A stretch of DNA of 64,000 bases from positions 1,054,001 to 1,118,000 of the forward strand of contig JARKIF010000018.1 of assembly GCA_029378245.1 (NCBI GenBank), given 5' to 3'. The notes beneath the pieces were generated by a model. It was not told the DNA's origin, did not search any database, and was given only the letters and a program-made list of their open reading frames with translations. How positions within the stretch are numbered: position 1 is the stretch's first letter; the number at the start of each line of letters is the position of its first letter. Made by a program: the position numbers and the translations under genes. Positions 32,401 through 43,686 of this stretch are shown piece by piece. The stretch comes from Roridomyces roridus (lineage: Eukaryota; Basidiomycota; Agaricomycetes; Agaricales; Mycenaceae).

Positions 32401-32925
32401 AAAATTACTGCACAAGCCAGAGCCCACATAGTCTCCCGCCGTTCGAAGATCATGTGCCTCCTTGAGAGGGAGACCCAGATCCCAATGGTTTTGACTGATG
32501 TTGGCTGCTCCAGATACACCCGCATTAGATACAGCACTGCCTCAGAGAACAGGCTGAGGCACATTGAAGTTTTGTTAGTAAGAAAAGAGACAAAATGATT
32601 ACCAGAACGCACTAGGAGGATGCCAAGGCAAGTAGATGGGACATTTTCAGTGATTCTGGGTGCCAAGAAAATTTGTCCCCGTATGCGCATGGCTAAAAGG
32701 AAACCAAGCAGAAGAGTGGCAAAGGCAAGTTGCCCCGCAATAATTATCAGCGGCCTAGTAACACGTCTGCAAGAGGTGTGTTTATTTGAAAGCTTGCGGT
32801 GGTAGTCGGACACACCTGGTACATCCGGTCTTGACTCGGAGGCCACTGAAGAAACCCTCACGGGGCTTTGTAGCAGGCGGTTTTTCGCTGAGAGACAAAA
32901 GAGATTCGTCTTCTGAATCCATCAT
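29486..32925 (-). pseudogene. Agaricomycete membrane-protein family gene, interrupted
   Basis: The start MMDSEDESLLSLSEKPP is at 32925. Exon 1 (32925-32816) splices to exon 2 (32766-32222), which carries hydrophobic segments (LIIIAGQLAFATLLLGFLLA, MWALACAVIFLATTSLTASW) and the family-typical ALLTPNTIV and GSEIDLSSP. Exon 3 begins at 32168 and has WLITSP, MTQQGLTANVSC and LVTIATLCNQ. Further on come MLCTVTPQIINYF, VFEYSQSALGNLIGDTL, GWQYHKEAKDYIIFLP and a tail DPGDALHLMAAASAGGM. This order fits a known but uncharacterised fungal family with an extracellular domain and a final membrane helix. A 1.25 kb insertion (30316-31560) and a frame shift near 29745 break it, and a very short putative intron near 31700 is also doubtful. 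Confidence 0.75.
30316..31560. mobile_element. 1.25 kb inverted-repeat element in the membrane-protein gene
   Basis: The ends are CATCACCAAAACCGG and its exact inverse. Both flanks encode the membrane protein, and joining them gives a continuation (ELNLILAVIISRTGKYA) that fits the family. No clear target duplication is seen. Inside are short direct repeats (GATGGAAAGT and TTCATCAGSCGGAT types near 31400-31490) and TATATGG/GGCC palindromes near both ends. There is no recognised protein. An open frame at 30800-31174 is Ser/Pro-rich low complexity. Confidence 0.65.
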
Positions 32926-32937
32926 ACCAGTGTGAGG

Positions 32938-34217
32938 GGACCAGTTTTGCCGTGGTCGTGCCTCCTCGTCCCAAGGGTTCTCGTTCCGGCGTCAAGTCAA
33001 GACGGGCTAGTTCCGCCATCGACGACCAGCAGCTTGATAACGTCCCCGAGGACCAGCCCCTGACTTGGAAAACGGTACGTCTTATATCCGCATTCTCCTT
33101 TTTCTTCCACTAATCCTTCTTCCTTCAGATGAACAATGATCAGAAGGTCGAGCATCTGACCACCCAGCTTCGCAAATTGGCCAAGAAGGTCATCCTGGAG
33201 CGTGATACTTGGCATGGTACGTGTGCTCTTCCTTTGTTTCCTCATCCCATCTGAACCTTTTGCTAGTGACCTCGGTTCCAGGCTCGATCCCTGGCTACGT
33301 CCTCTCTCTCAGCTTCACCCGCGCCAACGGAAACACCAAGCTCCGTCTCTACGACCACATGCACGAGTCCTCGGCTCAAGCGAAGTCTGCCGCTCCCGAC
33401 TCGACCGTTCCTGAGCCGCTCATCCCGCATACGGCGACGGATGAGGCGGGAGGGATGCTCTCGACCTCTGTGGTCAGTTCCCATCGCTTTTCTTCCATCA
33501 TGGTCTCGTGCTGACCCCTTTCTAGCCTCCGAATAGCTGCCTCACCTGCGCTCTTCGTGCTGCAGAACCCTGCGAACCCGCCGCGTACGGCCAACCCTGC
33601 CACAACTGTAATCGCCTCAAGATTACGATGATTTGTGACCACGCGCTTAGCCCGGAGAGGATTCGCAAGTTGATGTGGGCCCCGGAGTCATACCGCGCGC
33701 TCCTTTTCCCATCTGGTGCGTCCTCTCTTTTCGCTCCTACTCTGTTTTTTCTAACTCTGCCCTCCTTTTAGAGCCTCCTATCAACTTGTCGCGCATCGCT
33801 CGCCTCGTTGCTCAGATCCAGTCGTCCGAGGAGACATCCCGCCTCATTCGCGAGGACTTGCTCAACGAATTCCGCGACATGTTTCGTCGTTTCCGCTCCC
33901 TCATGGACCATGCTGGTGGAGCCGCCTTCGAGACTTTCTTTGAGCAGGTCCAAGGCCAGGATGACGACGAGATGCTGATGTTCCCCGCGCTTCATGGGAT
34001 CAACACCCTCATCCACAACTTTAACGACGTCGTCTCCAAGTCCACGCGCCCTCCTGAGGCTGACGAGCTCTCTTCCCTCCTCAATGCTCTCCGTCTCGAT
34101 GTCGCCCAGGTTGGCCAGCTCCGCGCTTCCCTCGTCGGCAAGCCTGTCGAGGAAGCGGATGGTTCTATTCCAGCGGGGAACGACGGTGGTGCGCCAGGTG
34201 GGGATTCGTCTCAGTAG
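32938..34217 (+). pseudogene. G2 accessory gene 1: Zn(II)2Cys6-like cluster protein, 5'-truncated
   Basis: Five exons join in consistent phases: up to 33074, 33129-33216, 33267-33472, 33526-33715 and 33772-34217. No start codon exists because the first exon is cut at the element boundary. Exon 4 (33538-33636) has six cysteines spaced CX2CX7CX8CX2CX8C (CLTC, EPC, PCHNC, MIC), close to the fungal binuclear zinc cluster. The C-terminal exon is helical and Arg/Glu-rich (LIREDLLNEFRDMFRRF) with an acidic stretch, ending GGAPGGDSSQ. Introns flank the cysteine exon exactly as in G1 accessory gene 1, which supports homology. Without its 5' end it is probably not expressed as a full protein. Confidence 0.7.
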
Positions 34218-35110
34218 GGGTCGCGTCTTCGGGCGCCGGGCGCTTTTCGCCTTTGATTTTTCTTTTGCTTCGTACTCGGACTGCGCTCTACGCGCCAACA
34301 ATATCGAATACTGTTCTTCTCTACACGCGTAGTTTTAGATACAGTTGTAACACTTGCTTTGGGCCAGAGGCCAAAATATCAAATGCTTTTTCTGTTTCTA
34401 AACGTGCGAGCTTTCTAAGTCAAAACCTGAGATAAAAGGAAATCTTATTCCAGGGATTGAACTCTCGATTTTAAACTGTATCCGGCTCAATACAAAGCTA
34501 GTCGGTCGTCTGCTACTTGTTCCAAGCAGGAACGGTCTCCGATACGCCGGAGTTTTGACATAAAAGGCCAATCATCACCTCATGCTGCCGTATCCACTAT
34601 CGCGTATCACCGTCGATCCCACTTCTTCTGTTCCTGGCTGTACATCCGCATCCCAGATAATCTTGCTCACCATAGAAGATTCAGTGGGCTCCCAACTTTA
34701 GTTTTTGGGAGAATATGCATCGTCTGTATCCTTGTCTTTGCCGGATACCTGAGTATCTCTGACATCGCCTAGCCCGAAACAAGTCTTTTCCTTCTTCCGT
34801 CTTCTCATTGGAAATTGTGGATATGCTGAGTCATGATGCAAGGTCCGAGCACGCTGATCATGACTCCTTGGAACGTATTCTAGAACTTCTTCCGATAGGA
34901 CCCACAATATACCCCGTTTCATGACCGTATCCGGTCGAATACTCATGTATCCGGGTCTCGAGCTCGGTTTGTCTGGCTCAGAACTGGTTTGCCGTGCGGT
35001 TCATTTATCGGTAAAATTTTCCCGACCACATGGTAATACCATTCCTCCCCCATTTGAACCTTTTGCTGCCCTCAGCAAAACGTAACAGACCGAATCGCGT
35101 AAAATACCCG
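34218..35110 (+). other. G2 intergenic region with repeated GTATCC/GGATA words
   Basis: No gene is seen. The first 150 bp resemble the G1 region after accessory gene 1. The rest contains repeated GTATCC, TCCGGC and GGATAC words (for example near 34479, 34589, 34717, 34741, 34927 and 34950) and no clear TATA box before the gene at 35111. Confidence 0.45.
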
Positions 35111-36732
35111 ATGGAATATAACTTGTACACCCCATACGAGTTCCTCACCCAACTCTACCCCCGTACCGTCGACTTTGTCTCATCTCTGTATTCCAACATG
35201 AGTCCGCTCTCTGAGGCCGCCAGCGTTACCTTCCCCGACGCCATCCAACCTGTCTGGGTCGATGCCCGCGACGAGTCCGAGAACCTTCTTGGCAACAAGA
35301 ACACCAGTTCCAAAGTTTTTCGCGACTCAATGGATCGCACTGCTCAGGCTTGGGTACGTTTTCATCTCCCCTGGTCCGGATACTTGCAACTAAACGTCTC
35401 TCAGCTTGCGTTCATGTCGGATACCAACTTGTTTGACCCTAGCCCGATCGACGGCGTTCACAGTTTGCTCTCAAGCACTGTAAACAAGGTCGATCAGGTG
35501 GTTCACAAGTATGGTACCGACTCTGCTTTCCAGAACCAAGTCGCGCCCGATTCCGTTCACCCGTTCCTTGAACGCGCCAAGCTCTTCCGCACCGTCCGCC
35601 AGAAAATCGCCGCTGGCGCGACTCGTGCCGCTGTTCGCCAGTACCTCAAGACTCCCCCGTCTGCGGAGAACAGCCAGAGTTCTAGCAAGGTGTGTATTCC
35701 GTGCACCGTGCCTTTTCGATACTCAGTATCCTTGTCAGAAACGTGGTCGTTCGCGCAGCTTGGACACCATCAACCTTTCCGGAGAGGAGGAGGTTGACGA
35801 TGATGGCCTCATGGATGTAGATGAAGTCTCCGAGCCAGTGCGTCTCCCCTATTTTTGTGCTCTACCCCGTTCTGACCTTATTCAAGCCCAAGGGTAAGAC
35901 TAAAGCGCCCGCCATCGAGCCTACCTTCATCGTTTCAGACGAGGAGGCCGAGGTCGACACCAAGCCTCGCAACAAAAAGGCGGTGAGTAGCCATAGTCGG
36001 TTCCTATTCCCTCTCATACTAATTGCAGGCCAATCTTCGCTTCTATAAGCGCACGGACACTACCGCTCAGACCGTCACCCCTACTCCTCCCTCGAAGGCC
36101 ACTCCCAAACCTGACACCAAGTCAAAAGACGTTCCTGGCAACAAGAAACAACCTCCTACTGGTCCCAAGGCTGGTAACGCCCGGGTACGATCTCGGATAC
36201 CTTGACACACCGATTGCTAACGCTCGATACAGGCTAGTACTTCCACCAACGCCCCGAACGACAATATTGGTATGTATCCTTGCTTTCTCGTTGTACCTTT
36301 CTAAGCCTTTCCCAGATATCGCGTCCTACGAGGACATCCGTAACGCTCTTGAGAAGGCCTCCCGGCTCTCCGAGCGCCACTCCAAGATGCTCGTTTCTGC
36401 GGATGGCCTCGTGCGGACCGATTGCGCGTATCGCACTCTCCTCACTGAGATTGGTGGTCACCTCGCCGTCCACCTTCGCCACTACGACGGTGTCTTTAAC
36501 GAGTACGAGCACGTTCGTCGCCAGATGGAGGATCGTAACTTGACGCCGATCGACTTCCCCACAAAGTACGTATCTGGTCACCCTCTTTCCCTAAGTCACT
36601 TATTCTCCTCATAGCGACAATTCCATCCCGATTCCTGGAGGCTCCAACGTTCCCCACCGCGTCTTTACTCGCCACGGAGTGCTCATCCCTGGTATCGAGT
36701 CCGCCAAGGCCAAGAACGGCCGCTCTAACTAG
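35111..36732 (+). CDS. G2 accessory gene 2: Lys-rich protein of unknown function
   Basis: Eight exons (35111-35353, 35405-35689, 35739-35837, 35893-35982, 36029-36184, 36233-36269, 36316-36565, 36615-36732) join in consistent phases and remain open to a TAG stop. The N-terminal half is helical and probably globular (YTPYEFLTQLYPRTVDFVSS, then FLERAKLFRTVRQKIAAGAT). The middle is disordered, with acidic (SGEEEVDDDGLMDVDEV) and Lys/Pro/Thr-rich parts that could include nuclear localisation signals. The C-terminal part has a charged helix (SYEDIRNALEKASRLSERH) and ends KAKNGRSN. No family is recognised. Place and composition match G1 accessory gene 2. Most introns contain GGATAC or GTATCC words. 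Confidence 0.7.
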
Positions 36733-37484
36733 AGCTTTCCCCTCCCTTTTTACCAAATCACAATTCAAGTCGTAGTCCATACGCGTCCACTCCTTATACT
36801 GCGATTTTTCCTCGTCTAACTCCTACTCCACTCGTTTAACTCAATTCCCCTCGACCAACTCCTAGTACTTTCCTTGTATCCGTTTCCCTAGAAAAGTATT
36901 CCTAGCTAGATACCAGCATAAAATGCAATGTCTCTCGCCTGGACTCATTTCACCCTGTTTCAAGGAGGGTATCCACGAGTATAGGATTCCTCGGCCGAGC
37001 TCCACCGCCAACCGGTGGTTACGTACAGGCTGATTGTCGGATCCTGCCAAATATCCGGTGTTCACGTTAGCCCGGCACCGTCGTCGATCTTTTACGTCAC
37101 TTCCTCGCGTAGATACCATCCGACGGTCCGGCATTTCACCAGATCTTTGGCTTGGCACCTCAAATTTTCAGGCATCCTAGCCAGACGGCCGACTCCCCGT
37201 CCCTACATTGTCGTAGAAGACTTGTATCCGTCTTCTATTCCATGTATCGGGAGTAAGCGAAGTCGTATCCAGCCCCAGCGATTCCCAATTTCCAATTTTC
37301 TTCAGGCACATCATTGTTTCCAGGACCCAAAACATATGGATGGCGACTCTGCAGATCGGAATTTTCGATTGGAACTGTGGAGCGCTTGTTCAAATGGATT
37401 TATCAGGTCAGGGAGATGGTCACAAATAGGCCGAGACCAAAATTTTCAGTATCTGCCCCATCTTTCCTTCGTACTGCTTCACCA
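36733..37484 (+). other. G2 intergenic region before accessory gene 3
   Basis: No gene is seen. The stretch has pyrimidine-rich segments and several GTATCC/GGATCC words (near 36877, 36967, 37038, 37226 and 37266). It presumably holds the promoter of the gene starting at 37485. Confidence 0.35.
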
Positions 37485-38016
37485 ATGAGCCTCCCCACCG
37501 TTCTTGACGAGTTCAAGCCTGCCCCTGGCTTCGAGATCCGTTGGGCCAGCGCTCGTACCGATTCTGACGCGTTGCTCAACCTCAGCCCCAACGCTCCTCT
37601 TCGTGCTACCTTCAAGCGCGCTACCGACTGCATGAGATCTTGGGTTCGTGGTCCCATCCTCTCTTTTCACAGTATTCCGGTTGAACTGTCCTCAATACAG
37701 GAGCCTGTCCTTACGGAACCCAACCTTTCGCTCGTTATCGCCGAATACGAGATTCAGGCTCTATTGTCGTCGGTCGAGATTCGTATTCTCCAGATCAAGT
37801 TCGAGTTCCAGCACACTGGCGTCCCTTACGATTCGAGCTTTGAGGCCGCCCTCATCACCTTCTCGTCTGGCTGCGACCGTTACCGCGCCGGAATTGAGAA
37901 GATCAAGGTCGAGCTTGGTATCTATCGTTTTACCGCTGAAGGTACGTTTCACACATTCTACCCCCGGGCAACAATTGATTCTGTCCCCAGAATCGCGTAC
38001 TCCCGTTGCGGAATAG
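37485..38016 (+). CDS. G2 accessory gene 3: first of three tandem paralogues
   Basis: Three exons (37485-37643, 37701-37941, 37991-38016) give an open protein of about 141 residues. The first intron follows a Trp codon (CMRSW). The product has PTVLDEFKPAPGFEIRW, RATFKRATDCMRSW, then EIQALLSSVEIRILQIKFE and SSGCDRYRAG. The same plan (helix ending in W, intron at that Trp, then a V/I-E-I/V-K helix) recurs in the next two genes, which suggests tandem duplication. There is no known domain and no cysteine cluster. Expression from its own promoter is inferred from orientation and introns. Confidence 0.65.
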
Positions 38017-38238
38017 AGTTGTTCAAGGACAGCCAGAGGCTCCAGTAGTAGCGCCCGGATACTTAGATTATCATGTAAATTTAAGCAATAATCCGTTTTT
38101 GGCTCCTTCCTGGATCACGGTGTCCCCTCAATTCCAAACCGCCCCATCCACGCGATCACCTAAGACGGCGATTGTCGCACACATGGCTGTTTCACAGCCC
38201 GGAATAACACTACCACCGGATTACCCTTGCCACCGCCT

Positions 38239-38245
38239 TATAAAG
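38239..38245 (+). promoter_or_regulatory. TATA box of G2 accessory gene 4
   Basis: TATAAAG lies 36 bp before the start codon at 38275, and CCGGATAC follows at 38248-38255. This supports an independent promoter in the antisense cassette. Confidence 0.6.
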
Positions 38246-38274
38246 GGCCGGATACAGATAATCCGCAATTATCC

Positions 38275-38777
38275 ATGGCCGAATTCACTTCCATCCTCGT
38301 TACCAACGCCCATAAAGCGTTCATCCCCAGCCCTGGCACTGCTACTCGTGTCGCCGCAGTCTTCCTCGCCTCGGACCACCTCCTCAAGACGCCGACGGAG
38401 TACAACACTCGTCTCACGCTTGTCCGGGTTGCAACCTGCCTCAATGCCTGGGTGCGTTCCTTGTATCCGAGCTCCCCAACGTGTATCTGACCTGGATACT
38501 AGGAACCCCTGTTGACTAACCTCAACGTCACCCACACCGCTCGTTGCCCCGAGATGGTCGTGCTTGCCGTCGAAGTCAAGGCCAAGATGGAGCGCCTCAC
38601 TTCGCTCCCGGTTGACGGCACCCTTGATAGTGGCCTCGCCCATACCATTATCTTCCCCGAGCGCGCTCAGTTTTACAATGGTTATGAACGCCTCCTCAAC
38701 GCCGCGCCGTGAGTTCGTTTGCGCTCCTGTTTGCCACACGCTCATCTCTCCACAGCGTCGACCTCAGCGGACTCTAA
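38275..38777 (+). CDS. G2 accessory gene 4: second tandem paralogue
   Basis: Three exons (38275-38451, 38503-38708, 38756-38777) join in consistent phases to an open frame of about 134 residues. Exon 1 encodes MAEFTSILVTNAHKAF and ends at a Trp codon (CLNAW), where the intron falls as in genes 3 and 5. Exon 2 begins EPLLTNLNVTH, close to EPVLTEPNLS of gene 3, and has MVVLAVEVKAKMERL. No domain is recognised. The shared intron position and motif order are the evidence for paralogy. Confidence 0.65.
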
Positions 38778-39003
38778 GCTAGAATAACTCTCCGGCCGTA
38801 GATACTATCCATGTGTACCTAGCTCCGTGATAAATCGGTTATTGTTGACCCAGAAATCCCTACTTGAGACGTCCACGCGGTGATTTTCCAAGTACCTGGT
38901 TCGATACCTGGTTCAGCTGATCGGATTGTCGTATCCGGGGTTTCCGAAATGATAGGCGAGTAGTTTTTAGCGATTTTTGCATTGAAATAGAGCGCCCTGG
39001 ACC

Positions 39004-39464
39004 ATGGAGTTCCCTACCCACACCCATCCCTGCGTCTTCAAAATGCTCGTCTCTCGCTTTACCCGTATCGTTCCCATGCCCGAGTTTACTCCACCCGCCG
39101 ACCTCCGCGGAGACTGGTTGCACATCATCATCGCTTCGCACGAACTGCTTCAACTCGTCGGGCTCGGAGACCACAAGGAGACGAACAAGATCATGTCCAG
39201 ATGCGCTAGACTTTGGGTGAGCTTGCTACATACTGGTCTTCTCGCCGATATTCATCCTTGCAGCTCCGTTTCCTCAAGGAACCTTTGTTGCTGCTCATCC
39301 TCGGCCAGGAGGGTGTCACCACTCTCCTTGCCGCCATTGAAATCAAGATTACTCAAATCGCGTACGACCGCAAGAACCTTCATGGGCCCAATTACGTTCG
39401 CATTCCCGAGATTGTAAACTCGTTCTTGGTTGGCTGCAACCGCTATCGACTCGCTCGCTTCTAA
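39004..39464 (+). CDS. G2 accessory gene 5: third tandem paralogue
   Basis: Two exons (39004-39216, 39264-39464) with one intron at a Trp codon (CARLW) give 137 residues. The N-terminus has FKMLVSRFTRIVPMPEF. Exon 2 reads LRFLKEPLLLLILGQEG, then LLAAIEIKITQIAYDR, and ends NSFLVGCNRYRLARF. The GC-x-RYR ending parallels SSGCDRYRAG in gene 3. The function is unknown. It ends 120 bp from the convergent end of pol, mirroring G1. Confidence 0.65.
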
Positions 39465-39583
39465 ATAAGCGGTATGTCCTACGTTCTTCTTCCGTACCCT
39501 CCCTCAACTGCTTCTTTAGCCTGGTATTCCGTCCCGATCCTTGATACGTAGATTTGTAGTCCATGTATCATCGCCGTTTCTTG

Positions 39584-42500
39584 CTAAATACCACGTTGGC
39601 TTCTCTTCTTGGTGCGAGTAGAACGCCTCGGCCCTTCCTCGAGTACCAGCTCCTCATCGCCTTCCAAGGCATCCTCTTCTGCCTTTTCTTCATCGCTCAA
39701 CTCAGCAGGGTCACGCTGCTCCCAGTCCGGGTCCAAGGTGATATCCTCAAACTGATAGTCTCGACCCGAAGTTTCGTCCCTAGGTTGTCGTCGCTCTACT
39801 AATATGTCCAATTCCTCTTTGGTCATATCAATCAGCTCTTCGATTTTGCTCTTGAACTTGATGGTTTTGCGCGCAAAGTATGGAACCACCCGAAACGCTC
39901 CGACCTTTCCAGGATACACAGCGCCGTTCATTTCACATACAATGTACGAGCCACCTTGCGTCCGTCGCAGAATTACCATGGGGCCCAAGTACTTGGGTTC
40001 GAGTTTCGTGTTGAGCGACTTCTCAACTCGAGTATTCCGAATGAGTACCAAGTCTCCAGGTTGGAAATCATGATTCTTGATCGAATTCCCGAATTCCTCA
40101 GCATAGCGCTTGACTGCTGCCAGTTTTTCAGCATCAACACGCTGCCGCATCTCTTCTACATGTTGCCTATGTTTTGCCAGTGCCCTAGCCCTCAAGCCTA
40201 CAAGGTCTTCTGTCGAGATTATCTCTCCTGGATAATCTACTAACCAAGTCGCTTCCACAATGTCGAGTGGCACAGTGGGATGACAACCCGTCACTGCAAA
40301 ATAGGGTGAACAACCCAAGCCGCGTCGGGTTGTAATCCTATCAGCCCATACTACTTGCGGTAAGAACCAGAACCATTTCCTAACATCCCCCCCAGTGGCT
40401 TTGTATACCATCTGGCGCATTTGCTTATGGCCAGATTCCACGGGTCCGTTGGCTTGTGAGTTGTACGGGGAGATACGAATACCTGTTATCCCGTATTTCA
40501 GATTCAGCCACTCGAGCGCCGCTAGGAACTGTGGTGCGTTGTCCGTCACTATTTCCTTCGGACAGCCCCATCTGCAAATGATATGTTCCAGCAAGAAACG
40601 TCCCAGCGCAGCTGCGTTGTCGGCTTTAAGACCTTTAGACTCCAGCCACCGACTGAGAGAATCCCTAGCCGATACTATGTAACGACAGCCGTTCGATATA
40701 GCCCCCATAATCGCAACATCGACATGGATCTTCTGGAATAGGCTCGGCGTGAACGTTGGGACCGGAGGTATCCGCAATAACTCTTCTTTTCGAGTCTGGC
40801 ACAGATGACAACTCTGAACATACCATTTGATGTCATGTTCCATCTCTGGCCACCAGAACCTCTGCTCAATTAGAGATCTGGTTGCATATATCCCTCTATG
40901 TCCCAAACTATCGTGCGAAGCCCTCATCATGTACATTCTGTGCTCCTTTTCCACTACCAGTTTGTGAGCTGAGTCCGCTGAGCGTCGGAATAATCGTCCT
41001 TGGGGATCCAAGAAGAATTTCCTAGCGTACTGGATAAAACGCCTCAGTGCCAAAGGATTTATGTTCTTTGGCCTATTGTTTATAGGATCCAGTAGCCACT
41101 GCTTCACGTATCCGAGCTTCCAATCCTGATTCTTCGCTCCTACCGACCTCATGTCCTCCGGATACGTTTCCCTTTTTGCAGGATCGAACTTGAAAGCGTC
41201 TGGTGGTAAAAGAGGTTCTTCCTCACGGATATGGCTCATGATAAATTGAGGTATCTCCAAGTCTTTCTCTCGGAATTTCTCTCTGATCATTCTAGCTTCC
41301 CCGCGTTCCTCCAGATACGCGTCCATACACTGATGTTCGAATTGCAGGAGCATGTCAATCGACTCCGCAGCCTCTTCCTTCACCTCAGCGAAGTACCCAC
41401 CTCTGGTATCGATCCCAGTCTTGAAGTCTTCGAAGTCAGCGGGCTGTTCAATATCATAGTCCCAGTCATCGTGTTGCTCGGGCGGCGGGTTATCATCAAA
41501 TCCGTCCTCCGGGCTTGGATAGTCTGGATCACCTGGTTGTTTCTTGCGTCGAGAAAAACCATCCGGTGAGAAGGTACAGCCCTTCACATGCTTCAACGTA
41601 AAGTGGAACATTAGTATCTCTTCAATCCAACGGTTGATGGTTGCATTAGGCCCCATGCCAGGGTTGTCTAGCATCCCTTTAATGTACATGGCATCTGTTT
41701 CCACCACCAAGCGCCGGCATCCAAGTAACCAGTATTGCATATGTTCCAGTGCACGCTTGAGCCCGTAAAGTTCGCGTTTTGGTTGTGAAAACCTAGCCTC
41801 TCGCTCGTTGAGGGGGATGGAGTCGAACTTTGCATAGTACCGCTTCTTCGGGTCATTAGGATCGACTTGATATATCTCTATACCTATAGCCATCCAAGAT
41901 GTATCCACCGCTAATACTATATCCGAGTCCCAATCGTAATTTAATGGCTTCAAGGCTTCGCAGTGCTCCACAGAATACTTCAATGCATCCATAGAGCCTT
42001 GCGCCTTATCCGTCCATTCAAACTCAATGTCCTTCCTCAGCAAACGAGTGAGCCAACGCGCCTTTGTCGAATAGTCCTTTATGAACATTCTGAGGCAACC
42101 AACTACACCTAGGAATTGTCGTACCTGAGAGACGTCCTCAAGAGGAGGCCATCTCGAGATGACACCAATCCTATCGGTGGATGGTTTTCGCCCTTCGAAT
42201 GAACACACATGCCCTACTACTGCAAATTCAGCTTTACAGATAATCACCTTGAGAGCTGAGATAGTGCCTCCGCAGTATTTCAGTCTCTGAGCAATTCTGT
42301 TCAGATTCTGAAAGTGCTCCCATACAAAACGTCGAATCCCCCGATTCTCTGGTATAGTCTCATAAGTACCATGTTTGTCCTGATATCGCGATCCTGGCCC
42401 TTTCACCGGTACATCGTCGATATACGGGATGGTTATATGAGGTATCTCGTCTTTGAGGATAAAGGTAACGTCGTCATGGAAGATGGGTACCGAATTCGTC

Positions 42501-43656
42501 CAGCCCTGCGGCAATTTCACCAATCTCAGAGCTCCAAAGGGCGTTTGAAAGGTAGTATAGTCGCGAGAGGACTCGGCAATATCCCTATGGTCGTATCCAG
42601 AATAGAGATCGAATACAGCTCCGCACGCTCTCCCTGCAAACTGACTCGCAATCTCATCTGTAGCTGGTGGAATCCCAGAATGCGCTATGGTCACCGCATT
42701 CAAAGGTTCCAGCGCATGTACCAACCGGATACTCTTCCCATCCTTCTTTAGTACTCCGAAAAACTTCGAACGGTACGAGGAATTGGATGGCTCGTACACT
42801 CCTGCATCGATCTTCTTCTTGATCACTCGACAGAACTCATCTAGCTGACCACGAGGTATGGGTATAGATCTCTCAACCCAGACCTTATGTTCAACCGTGG
42901 GAATTTCAACCGGTGGGAAGAATTCATGTTTCCACGATCCTCTCTCGGAATCATCCCATGCGAATGCGTCGTTGTGCTTAGATACAAAGTCATGCATGAG
43001 TTTCCGCTCCTCATCCCACAGAAAGCCTTCATCATGAAGCTTGTCTATGCCCTCCTTCCGTTCTTGGGTGTATCGTCCCGTCGGGACAAAATCCCCTGGA
43101 TTAGTTGGCAATGTAGGGAGGTCCTTCAATGGGTCCCCAATAATCTGCCTCTGTATCCGATATTTTTCGGGTAACTCGGTGAAGACTGGTTTCGTCTTCA
43201 GGGCCACAGGTTTGTACTTTTTGCCGGCAAACGCCTCCAGGACCGGGATACCAGGATCTAAGACTGAGTCCGATTCCAGTCGCGGTACATGGCCGTGTAC
43301 AGAGCACTTGAAACATTCCTTGGCGGTGTCCTCTTCATGACACCGTTTTCTCCTCTTTCTGTTGGCCTTTTTGATAGAGCTTCGACTTCGCGTTCCCCCC
43401 AGATGAGATGGTAAATGCTCATCAAAGGTAAATACTTGGTACGTAGGCCCATCAACCTTGCTTTCCTTTGTATCAACGCCACTCATAAACTCGTTTAGGA
43501 GCTGTGCAGCCGCTTGATCCTGTTTCAACGCCTCACTATCCTCAGAAGCTACCAGATACGCCGCCTTCAGCTCATCCGGATTGAACTTCCCATCGTCTCT
43601 GGGTTCTGCATACCCCTCAATCCGCAACTCTCCGTATTCATCAAAACCGAACTTCA
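39584..43656 (-). CDS. pol: G2 Pol: reverse transcriptase, RNase H, integrase
   Basis: This is an open frame of about 1,357 codons without a break. No ATG marks the junction with the protease ORF, and the frame is open back to the candidate slip site at 43708-43714. RT has SIRLVHALEPLN, TTFQTPFGALRLVKLPQGW and the catalytic YIDDVP. RNase H has AVDTSWMAIG, SQPKRELYGLKRAL and VVETDAMYIK. The integrase has HDSLGHRGI and CHLCQ zinc-finger parts and DDE residues in HVDVAIMG, VTDNAPQF and GPVESGH. The C-terminus is Glu/Asp-rich, then Arg/Lys-rich. The protein is clearly homologous to G1 Pol along its whole length. Confidence 0.92.
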
Positions 43657-43686
43657 CTGCTAACTCTCCTCCTTCGGCGCCAATGC

